Source of the DNA: Candidatus Gastranaerophilales bacterium
GTDB taxonomy: Bacteria; Cyanobacteriota; Vampirovibrionia; Gastranaerophilales; Gastranaerophilaceae
Assembly: GCA_947630355.1 (NCBI GenBank)
Contig: CANRHJ010000120.1
Location: 1 to 5,724 of the forward strand
Reading direction: 5' to 3'
DNA: 5,724 nucleotides
In this document: piece by piece, positions 1-5,126 of the stretch
How the letters are laid out: each line of letters opens with the position of its first letter
Numbering within the stretch: position 1 is the first letter of the stretch
Position numbers and translations under genes: made by a program
The notes under the pieces: generated by a model
Databases searched by the model: none
The model's input: only the letters and a program-made list of their open reading frames with translations
What the model was told of the DNA's origin: nothing

Positions 1-37
1 GGAGTTTTAAGCTGACGTAATTAAAATATTATTAAAT

Positions 38-63
38 GTTGGGTTACGCTTCGCTAACCCAAC
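38..63. repeat. GC-rich hairpin of repeat unit 1
   Basis: The arms GTTGGGTTA (38-46) and TAACCCAAC (55-63) form a perfect 9-bp stem around the 8-nt loop CGCTTCGC. From memory, palindromes of this TTGGGTT...AACCCAA type are scattered between genes in many Cyanobacteria and Proteobacteria; no search was made. No U-run follows the stem on either strand, so it is not a typical intrinsic terminator. Confidence 0.85.
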
Positions 64-137
64 CTACGATTGATTTATAATGCAAAATATTTTAATTAAA
101 GGAAGTTTAAGCTGACGTAATTAAAATATTATTAAAT

Positions 138-163
138 GTTGGGTTACGCTTCGCTAACCCAAC
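138..163. repeat. GC-rich hairpin of repeat unit 2
   Basis: This is an identical copy of the 38-63 hairpin, shifted by exactly 100 nt: arms 138-146 and 155-163, loop 147-154. The lack of any substitution in stem or loop, while the unit edges differ, suggests recent duplication or selection on the fold. Confidence 0.85.
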
Positions 164-331
164 CTAAAATTGATTTAAAGGTTAAAATATTTTATATTAT
201 CTCCTTTATGATAAGAAATGTAAAAAAATGTAACTATAATTTTAATATAATGGAAATTTTACTAAAGGTTTTTTTTTTAATTCCGTAGATTATAATATAT
301 GTCCGAGAAAATTTCGCGATAAGGAACGTGA

Positions 332-435
332 GCAAAATTTTTGAGTGGCAAACTTAAAATGTGAGCACTTGTACGGCGACGATGAGTCGGCGGAAAAATG
401 CGACACCGGATTAGATAATACTCATAAGATTTTGC
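332..435 (+). other. Possible structured leader or decayed repeat element
   Basis: The core is an imperfect hairpin at 365-401: 12 of 16 opposed positions pair (365-401, 366-400, 367-399, 369-397, 370-396, 372-394, 374-392, 375-391 and 377-380 with 386-389) around a GATGA loop. An outer pairing is possible between GCAAAATT (332-339) and GATTTTGC (428-435), with one G-U. GTCG at 386-389 can alternatively pair with CGAC at 401-404. GTGAGCA occurs twice (328-334, 361-367). No known riboswitch family is recognised. It could be a regulatory leader of the gene at 522 or a degraded dispersed repeat. Confidence 0.3.
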
Positions 436-490
436 GGATTTAAATATGTAAAATTTAAAACTGAGTAAAATTAAATAATTCGGAAAAATT

Positions 491-516
491 AAGGAGTGTA
501 AAAACACTGAAAGGTG
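491..516 (+). promoter_or_regulatory. Leader end with two Shine-Dalgarno-like sites and a small hairpin
   Basis: AAGGTG at 511-516 sits 5 nt before the ATG at 522 and is the likely ribosome binding site. A stronger consensus, AAGGAG (491-496), lies 25 nt upstream with no start codon at a useful distance. The end of that site enters a 5-bp hairpin AGTGT-AAAA-ACACT (495-508). The upstream copy may be a standby site or chance. Confidence 0.4.
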
Positions 517-521
517 AATTT

Positions 522-2531
522 ATGAACGAAAGAATTAACGGAACAAAACAAGTGAATGTAAGTTTCGGCAAATTAGGCGAAGCTAAAAAAGGCAAAATAT
601 ATAAACAATTAAAGACTGAATATAAGAAGCAAAAATCGGTTCAAGATAAATCTGATATGGCAAATTCACCTGTCATAATTAGTGAGCAGTTTAAGATGTT
701 AAAAAAATTGAGAGAAACTGCTCAAAATGAGAATTTAAATAAAGAAATCGAATGGGTGGATAAACAAATAATTCAACTTTCAGGCAGGATATTTCAGACA
801 AATGACGAAAATTTAATAAATGAATATAAGGATTTTAAAGAATCGATATCTAAATCAAATGATGAAGATTTTACACAGGATGTAAGTGAAGATTTAATGA
901 AGTTAATGCCCGTATATACGCCTGTTATTCCACATCAGGATAATCAGGATGAAATAATAAACAAATATACGGATGAAAACGGCAATTTGGATCCTCAAGC
1001 GGAAAAACTTATCACCATAGCTTCAAAGGATGATAAAATTGATTTGAATTTATTGAATGCTTTAATTGAGTATTGCGAGGCAGAACCCGGTAAATTTGAT
1101 TCTGCCTGTGTATATGCGGTTGAAATAATGGCAGCAAACGGAATTAAACCGAAAAATATCCCTTATTATTTAGAAAATATATATTCAACACAAACAGGGA
1201 AAGTTGATTTTGTTAAGTTAAAAGGGTGTATGGAATTTCACGCAAAAGGTGTGGATGATATAACCACAATGCATTTTCAAAATTATATAAACAGCAAGGA
1301 TTTTGACGATGTTGATACGGTAAAAGATTGCATTGTCAGATTATATAATGCGGATGCTCAAGTGGATCCCGATAATAAAATGCATACTTCTACAGTCATA
1401 AATATAATAGATATGTTGAAAAAACAGGATGAAAAAACAAATAAGTTTTCAATAGACAGCAGGACAGTAAATTTAGTAGCCCGCTTGAAATCTATTTTAA
1501 CAAAATCAAGACACAAAGAACAGAAAGAATATCAAAGTCCTTTAAATACGAAAAAGGAAAATTATGAAACTGTCGATATGTTGAACTCAGCGGAAGATAA
1601 AGATTATGCTAAGTTAAAAAGACAATATGAAGAAATAAGCCAGGAAAATGAAGAAAAATTGTTATTGAAGTTTATTGAAAAGTACACAAATTCCGACAAG
1701 AAAATAGACAGTAAATATATCAGAATAGCAAATCAGTTAAAAGAAGACGGTATATTAAATGAAAAATTGCTTGATTTAATGGATTATTGTATAGATTCGG
1801 AAGGTGATCCCGATAATGACAAATTGGCAGCCATAAAGACATTGAAACAAGCTGGGGTTCTGAGTAAAGATTTGCAATCTTTAACGGATATTTGTGAAGA
1901 TAAAACTGCCGATTCTAAGGAAATAAAAACTATATGTCAGCTGTCTCAAGCAGTAATACCGGCAGATGATGTAAAATATTTTCTTCCGACCGCGCTGAGT
2001 TCTGAGGATGTATGTGATTTTATCCAAAATACCTATACATACTTTAATAATAAAGAAGATATAATGCTTTTAATAAACATGTGCCGAAATAGTGACAACG
2101 AGATTGATGAAAATGCATTATCAATAGTGGATAATTTGTTCTTTAATGCGGATACAAATTTAAGGAACGAAGAATTTACGGAAATAGCCGACGAAATTTT
2201 AACAATTGCAAGGATTTCAAGCTATGAAATCAGTGATGAAGCTGCGGGTATTTGTTCAATTATGAGTAAAAACAATTCAACGCCTGATGAGATTAAACAA
2301 GGTCTTTTACTTTGTTTGGACAATCAGGGAATATTTGATGAAAAACTCTCGGATTTATTATGGGACTTATCCTCCAGCAAGTTAAATTTTGATAACTCTG
2401 AAATATTTGAAATATTAAAATATTGCAAAACGGATAAGATGGAAATAGATTATGACAGAATTGAACAAGTTAATTCTTTATTGAAATCGGATTTTGATAA
2501 AGTTGTTATAAAAAGTTTAATTCTGGGGTAA
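522..2531 (+). CDS. Acidic helical protein of about 36-residue repeats, unknown family
   Basis: The product is 669 residues and I do not recognise its family. It has no signal peptide or membrane segment, is rich in Asp, Glu, Lys and Asn, and is probably cytoplasmic. Residues 1-60 are basic; about 55-115 look coiled-coil-like. From about residue 142 a repeat of about 36 residues appears, with the signature Cys/Tyr-x7-Asp at Y149/D157, C185/D193, Y221/D229, Y388/D396, C423/D431, C521/D529, C598/D606 and C635/D643. The Asp is usually preceded by Ile, Val, Leu or Phe, and a hydrophobic helix follows. Spacing of 35-37 residues recurs in clusters at 142-285, 381-465 and 590-665, with a charged linker near 325-375. 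This suggests an alpha-solenoid, loosely like PPR or TPR helix pairs, hence a binding or scaffold role; function is unknown. The start is ATG 522, with AAGGTG 5 nt upstream. The gene ends in tandem TAA stops and overlaps the convergent deacetylase gene by 15 nt. Confidence 0.9.
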   Translation: MNERINGTKQVNVSFGKLGEAKKGKIYKQLKTEYKKQKSVQDKSDMANSPVIISEQFKMLKKLRETAQNENLNKEIEWVDKQIIQLSGRIFQTNDENLINEYKDFKESISKSNDEDFTQDVSEDLMKLMPVYTPVIPHQDNQDEIINKYTDENGNLDPQAEKLITIASKDDKIDLNLLNALIEYCEAEPGKFDSACVYAVEIMAANGIKPKNIPYYLENIYSTQTGKVDFVKLKGCMEFHAKGVDDITTMHFQNYINSKDFDDVDTVKDCIVRLYNADAQVDPDNKMHTSTVINIIDMLKKQDEKTNKFSIDSRTVNLVARLKSILTKSRHKEQKEYQSPLNTKKENYETVDMLNSAEDKDYAKLKRQYEEISQENEEKLLLKFIEKYTNSDKKIDSKYIRIANQLKEDGILNEKLLDLMDYCIDSEGDPDNDKLAAIKTLKQAGVLSKDLQSLTDICEDKTADSKEIKTICQLSQAVIPADDVKYFLPTALSSEDVCDFIQNTYTYFNNKEDIMLLINMCRNSDNEIDENALSIVDNLFFNADTNLRNEEFTEIADEILTIARISSYEISDEAAGICSIMSKNNSTPDEIKQGLLLCLDNQGIFDEKLSDLLWDLSSSKLNFDNSEIFEILKYCKTDKMEIDYDRIEQVNSLLKSDFDKVVIKSLILG

Positions 2532-3365
2532 TAAATCAGAATAAGAAGATAATATAAAATCGGAATTTTTGATTTTTAATAATAAATCTTGGTTTTGTGT
2601 TGTTAAGAATTCCGTGATTTTATTTGACAAGGGAGTGGAATTATTTCCGTAACAGGGGTGAAGAATAAGTTCAGTAGAAGATATGTTTTTAATTTTTTTA
2701 AGTCCGCCTAAAATGCTTTGTTCATCCATAAATCCTGTATATAAAACACCTATAAAATTGTCATTTGTTAATATATTCGTGTTTTTTAAAGACTTGAGAT
2801 TTATGGCAGTGAGCAAATTTAACAATATATTTTTAAAAATATTGATGATAAATTTTTTATTTAGTGATTTGTTAAGTATGAAATAGGGAATTTCATGCTG
2901 TGTTCTTATAAAAGGTATGTTATAATCCTTTGCCAGTTTAAGAACGAGATTGAATATCGGGGGAATGGCATGAATATGGACATGTGAATCTATATGAGAT
3001 AGTTTGCCGGTATACTTCAATGCCGTTTCAATTTGTGCCCTGAATTCATTTTCAATTTGTATCAGGAAATTTTTATCATACGATTTATAAAATAAGTTAA
3101 TAAAAGAATAATTGAATATATTATTTTTATCCGTAAGTAAATTTGCACAAGAAATAGATTGACCCTCAACAATATTAAGGTGTATGCCCAAGTCAATATC
3201 GGGAATTAAACGTAGTGTATCAACGGCATTATTAAAACCCGGCATATTGACCAATAAACTTGCGGAAGTGAGAAATCCCGATAAAACACCGAGTTTAACC
3301 GCCTCATTAACTTCATAAGAATATCCGAAATCATCAGCATTAATTATTAGTTTTTTCATTTGCAT
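2517..3365 (-). CDS. YdjC/ChbG/HpnK-family carbohydrate deacetylase
   Basis: The product is 282 residues, close to the usual family length. Family motifs lie in order: NADDFG at 9-14 (D11 and D12, general base and metal ligand), GIHLN at 60-64 (H62, metal), HIDSHVHIH at 124-132 (H128, metal), RTQHE at 154-158 and LHP at 235-237. YdjC-family enzymes remove acetyl groups from N-acetyl sugars such as diacetylchitobiose, or from lipid-linked sugars (HpnK in hopanoid synthesis, NaxD on undecaprenyl-phosphate-N-acetylgalactosamine). All expected catalytic residues are present, so it should be active; the substrate is not shown. Residues about 161-195 are hydrophobic and basic and might touch the membrane. 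It has no signal peptide, so it is probably cytoplasmic. The start is ATG 3365; ATG at 3359 (MKKLIINADD) is as likely, and neither has a Shine-Dalgarno site. It is divergent from the glycosyltransferase gene, which suggests a shared pathway. Confidence 0.92.
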   Translation of the reverse strand: MQMKKLIINADDFGYSYEVNEAVKLGVLSGFLTSASLLVNMPGFNNAVDTLRLIPDIDLGIHLNIVEGQSISCANLLTDKNNIFNYSFINLFYKSYDKNFLIQIENEFRAQIETALKYTGKLSHIDSHVHIHAIPPIFNLVLKLAKDYNIPFIRTQHEIPYFILNKSLNKKFIINIFKNILLNLLTAINLKSLKNTNILTNDNFIGVLYTGFMDEQSILGGLKKIKNISSTELILHPCYGNNSTPLSNKITEFLTTQNQDLLLKIKNSDFILSSYSDLLPQN

Positions 3366-3421
3366 AATACTTTTTTATAAATTAATATAATAAATAGATT
3401 TTAACATAAAAGGCGGACAAT
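3366..3421. promoter_or_regulatory. Divergent promoter region between deacetylase and glycosyltransferase genes
   Basis: Only 56 nt separate the two start codons. On the plus strand a perfect -10 hexamer TATAAT (3386-3391) lacks a good -35; it would give a leader of about 24 nt carrying AAAGG (3409-3413), 8 nt before the ATG at 3422. On the minus strand TATAAA (3379 down to 3374) could serve the deacetylase, starting transcription within a few nt of its ATG. The two promoters would overlap, so transcription in the two directions may be mutually exclusive or jointly controlled. Confidence 0.45.
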
Positions 3422-4381
3422 ATGACATCAACCCCAATTTTATCAGTAATTATTCCCAGCTACAATGAGGAAGAGAGTATACCAACAACCACAAATCGTT
3501 TATCTGAATTAATAAAAAAATGGAAAGAAGAAGGCAAAATATCCGGTTCCAGTTTTATAATGTATGTCGATGACGGAAGTGACGATAAAACTTGGGAGTT
3601 AATTGAGAAATATTACAAAGAATCACAAGGTGAAGTAAGAGGAATAAAGTTCAGCAGAAATTACGGAAATCAAAGAGCTATACTGGCGGGGTTGTGTGAA
3701 TCGGAAAAGCAGGGTGCGGATTGTATAATAACAATTGATGCGGATTTACAGCAAGACGAAAATAAAATTATCGACTTTGTGGAGAAATATAAAACAGGAG
3801 CGCAAATAGTTTGCGGTATCAGAAATGACAGAAATACAGACAGTTTTTTAAAAAAGATGACCGCAATCGGTTTTTATAAATTAATGAATATATTGGGAGT
3901 AAACATAAAAATTAATCATTCCGATTATCGTTTGGTAAGTTCCGAAGTGGTTCGAGTATTAAATAAATTTCGTGAAACCAACTTATTTTTGCGCGGGATG
4001 TTTAACGAACTCGGATTTAAAAAGGATTACATATATTTTGATGTAAAACCTCGTAATAAAGGGAAATCAAAATATACTCCGTTTTCTTTATTCACGCTGG
4101 CATTAAACGGGATAACTTCATTCAGTCTGGTGCCGCTCAGAATGGTAACTTTTATAGGATTTTTAATGTCATTAGTAAGTTTTTTAATAGGTATAAGTGC
4201 AATAATAGATAAATATATTACTAAAAATTTTGTACCCGGCTGGACTACAATTGTGGTAGCTATAGGTTTTGTAAGCGGAATACAGATATTATGTCTCGGA
4301 ATAATAGCGGAATATCTCGGACAATTGTTTCAGGAAGTTAAAGACAGACCAAGATACATAATAGAAAAACAACTCAGTTAG
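3422..4381 (+). CDS. Polyprenyl-phosphate glycosyltransferase, GT2 family (GtrB/DPM1-like)
   Basis: The product is 319 residues, typical of bacterial GtrB, ArnC and FlmF2 proteins. The N-terminal GT-A catalytic domain shows IPSYNEEES (11-19), VDDGSDDKT (49-57), SRNYGNQRA (78-86), the metal/nucleotide motif DADLQQD (106-112) and HSDYRL (166-171). A positively charged stretch RNKGKSKY (211-218) follows, as in family members that bind polyprenyl phosphate. Two membrane helices, about 241-263 and 274-299, are joined by a short loop with FVPGW, and the C-terminal tail is basic. The family moves a sugar from a nucleotide sugar to undecaprenyl phosphate on the inner face of the cytoplasmic membrane, for later use on lipopolysaccharide, teichoic acid or protein. 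The sugar is not shown. ATG 3422 has AAAGG 8 nt upstream. Its last 8 nt overlap a possible small convergent gene. The divergent YdjC-type deacetylase suggests that an amino sugar is handled. Confidence 0.92.
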   Translation: MTSTPILSVIIPSYNEEESIPTTTNRLSELIKKWKEEGKISGSSFIMYVDDGSDDKTWELIEKYYKESQGEVRGIKFSRNYGNQRAILAGLCESEKQGADCIITIDADLQQDENKIIDFVEKYKTGAQIVCGIRNDRNTDSFLKKMTAIGFYKLMNILGVNIKINHSDYRLVSSEVVRVLNKFRETNLFLRGMFNELGFKKDYIYFDVKPRNKGKSKYTPFSLFTLALNGITSFSLVPLRMVTFIGFLMSLVSFLIGISAIIDKYITKNFVPGWTTIVVAIGFVSGIQILCLGIIAEYLGQLFQEVKDRPRYIIEKQLS

Positions 4382-4529
4382 ATTTATCTTCTTCTATCCA
4401 TATATAGGTTTCCGGCAGACCCGGCAAAAAAGGATTGTTTATATCCTTATTATTAATTGGGTTTGTAATATAATTGTCAAGTTTAATAATCCTTTTTTTT
4501 ATTTGACTGAAATAATTTAATATATTCAT
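4374..4529 (-). CDS. Possible small protein, 51 aa, unknown
   Basis: This reading frame encodes 51 residues starting MNILNYFSQIKKR. It has a basic, amphipathic N-terminal half and a Pro-rich, acidic, tryptophan-containing C-terminus (LPGLPETYIWIEEDKSN). The ATG at 4529 has GGAAG (4538 to 4534) only 4 nt upstream, a fair ribosome binding site. The frame stays open upstream to a TTG at 4619, but that extension has no good start. It fills the gap between the glycosyltransferase and response regulator genes and overlaps the former by 8 nt. No family is recognised. The protein-like tail and ribosome site favour a real gene, while its shortness leaves chance possible. Confidence 0.4.
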   Translation of the reverse strand: MNILNYFSQIKKRIIKLDNYITNPINNKDINNPFLPGLPETYIWIEEDKSN

Positions 4530-4630
4530 AATACTTCCGTTTAATATGATTCCGAATATGCGGTTATTCAAGCATATAATAATATTATTAAGCCGGAATT
4601 TAGAAAAAATAAGGTGCAAAATAATAATTT

Positions 4631-4659
4631 TTTACTAAAACGTTATACTTGTGTATAAT
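4631..4659 (+). promoter_or_regulatory. Sigma70-type promoter of the response regulator gene
   Basis: TTTACT (4631-4636, 4 of 6 to TTGACA) and a perfect TATAAT (4654-4659) are separated by the ideal 17 nt. The expected start, about 7 nt after the -10, falls at 4666, which is the A of the ATG. The mRNA would therefore be leaderless or nearly so, in line with the absence of a Shine-Dalgarno site. Confidence 0.65.
4643..4658. promoter_or_regulatory. Perfect inverted repeat over the -10 element (possible operator)
   Basis: TTATAC-TTGT-GTATAA is a perfect 6-bp inverted repeat with a 4-nt centre. It lies across the spacer and -10 of the response regulator promoter, where a bound repressor would block RNA polymerase. 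In AT-rich DNA such a repeat can arise by chance, and no binding protein is known here. Confidence 0.3.
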
Positions 4660-4665
4660 ATAGAA

Positions 4666-5082
4666 ATGACAAGAAGAATATTAATAGCAGATGATACAAA
4701 AAGCTGGGTTATATTACACAGCGAAATAATAAAAGAACTTTACGGTAATATATTTGAAATAACAACTGCCGCAAGTGCAAAAGAAGCTTTAAATATATTA
4801 AATAACAGTATTGATAATCCGTTTATACTGGTAATTAGCGATTTACAAATGGAAAATGACTTTGAGCCGAAATTGGCGGGCGAATGGCTTATTGAAAATA
4901 TAAAGAAAAGCGAGAGCTTATCCAGAACAAAGTGTGTAATAATTTCTTCAATGTATAATGTTGAAGTTATAGCAGAGAATTTGGGTGTGGATTGTATATC
5001 AAAACAAATGCTCATAAGAAATAAATTGTTAATGAAATTCATGTTCGAAAAAATAATGCCGTTTTTAACAAATATAAAATAA
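4666..5082 (+). CDS. Stand-alone receiver-domain response regulator
   Basis: The product is 138 residues from ATG 4666. It is a single CheY-like receiver domain with the acidic pair D9-D10 (ILIADD), phospho-acceptor D59 (ILVISDLQM), switch residue S94 or S95 (VIISS) and conserved K113 (CISKQ), so it should be phosphorylated by a histidine kinase. There is no DNA-binding or enzymatic output domain, so it probably acts by protein contact or in a phosphorelay. No kinase gene lies in the window. A GTG at 4651 in the same frame overlaps the -10 TATAAT and is unlikely to be the start. There is no Shine-Dalgarno site, and the promoter position suggests leaderless translation. It lies 44 nt upstream of birA on the same strand and may be cotranscribed with it. 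Confidence 0.9.
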   Translation: MTRRILIADDTKSWVILHSEIIKELYGNIFEITTAASAKEALNILNNSIDNPFILVISDLQMENDFEPKLAGEWLIENIKKSESLSRTKCVIISSMYNVEVIAENLGVDCISKQMLIRNKLLMKFMFEKIMPFLTNIK

Positions 5083-5102
5083 TTTGATTAATAAAATTTT
5101 AT

Positions 5103-5120
5103 GTTTATGGTAACATAAAT
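5103..5120 (+). other. Small hairpin with GUAA tetraloop before birA
   Basis: TTTATG (5104-5109), GTAA and CATAAA (5114-5119) form a perfect 6-bp stem, extended by one G-U pair (5103-5120), with a GNRA-type GUAA loop. It lies in the 44-nt gap between the response regulator stop and the birA start. The AU-rich stem and weak T-run make it a poor terminator. It could be an operator, an RNA processing site or chance. Confidence 0.3.
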
Positions 5121-5126
5121 TTGATT

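Larger units (their letters stand above)
1..200. repeat. Two tandem 100-nt repeat units with internal palindromes (MITE/REP-like)
   Basis: Unit 1 (1-100) and unit 2 (101 to about 194) are direct repeats with a period of exactly 100 nt. Positions 6-66 and 106-166 are identical over 61 nt, and about 85 of 94 aligned positions match overall. Each unit holds a GC-rich palindrome in AT-rich flanks. Unit 1 also has a 13-bp inverted repeat, 18-30 (TAATTAAAATATT) against 86-98, enclosing the palindrome; in unit 2 the right arm is degenerate. No open reading frame lies here, so the copies are non-coding. Nested inverted repeats and duplication suit a REP-like or non-autonomous mobile element. No transposase or clear target-site duplication is visible, so mobility is inferred. 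Confidence 0.85.
201..521 (+). other. Non-coding upstream region of the 669-aa repeat-protein gene
   Basis: This 321-nt stretch has no convincing gene. It contains several -10-like TATAAT hexamers on the plus strand (235-240, 246-251, 291-296), none with a good -35 at 16-18 nt, so no promoter can be chosen firmly. A run of ten T at 269-278 is not preceded by a stable hairpin. A GC-rich island at 361-410 (29 of 50 bases G or C) forms an imperfect hairpin. Transcription of the downstream gene probably starts somewhere here, which would make part of it a long 5' leader. Confidence 0.5.

Noticed and set aside
1..200. CRISPR-like repeat array
   Set aside because: There are only two copies and the repeated core is 61 nt. 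The stretch between cores is itself partly conserved and holds AT-rich inverted repeats, so there are no unique spacers.
263..278. Run of ten T as an intrinsic terminator
   Set aside because: No stable hairpin lies just upstream. The only match, CCTTTA (203-208) with TAAAGG (263-268), would have a 54-nt loop.
277..507. Minus-strand reading frame of 76 codons in the upstream region
   Set aside because: Its composition (runs of Phe, Ile, Tyr, Leu from AT-rich DNA, then Arg/His from the GC-rich island) is not protein-like and no family motif is seen. It overlaps the leader of the gene at 522.
2683..2886. Plus-strand reading frame of 67 codons
   Set aside because: It lies wholly inside the deacetylase gene on the opposite strand, whose motifs are complete.
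4577..4590. 14-bp palindrome TAATAATATTATTA
   Set aside because: It is made only of A and T and is likely by chance in DNA of this composition.
4530..4619. N-terminal extension of the small minus-strand gene from a TTG start
   Set aside because: There is no ribosome site at the TTG, while the internal ATG at 4529 has GGAAG at 4 nt.
4651..4665. GTG start for the response regulator
   Set aside because: The GTG directly precedes and its codons include the -10 TATAAT of the gene's own promoter, and transcription would begin after it.
4740..5042. Minus-strand reading frame of 100 codons
   Set aside because: It is antisense to the response regulator, whose receiver residues are all conserved.
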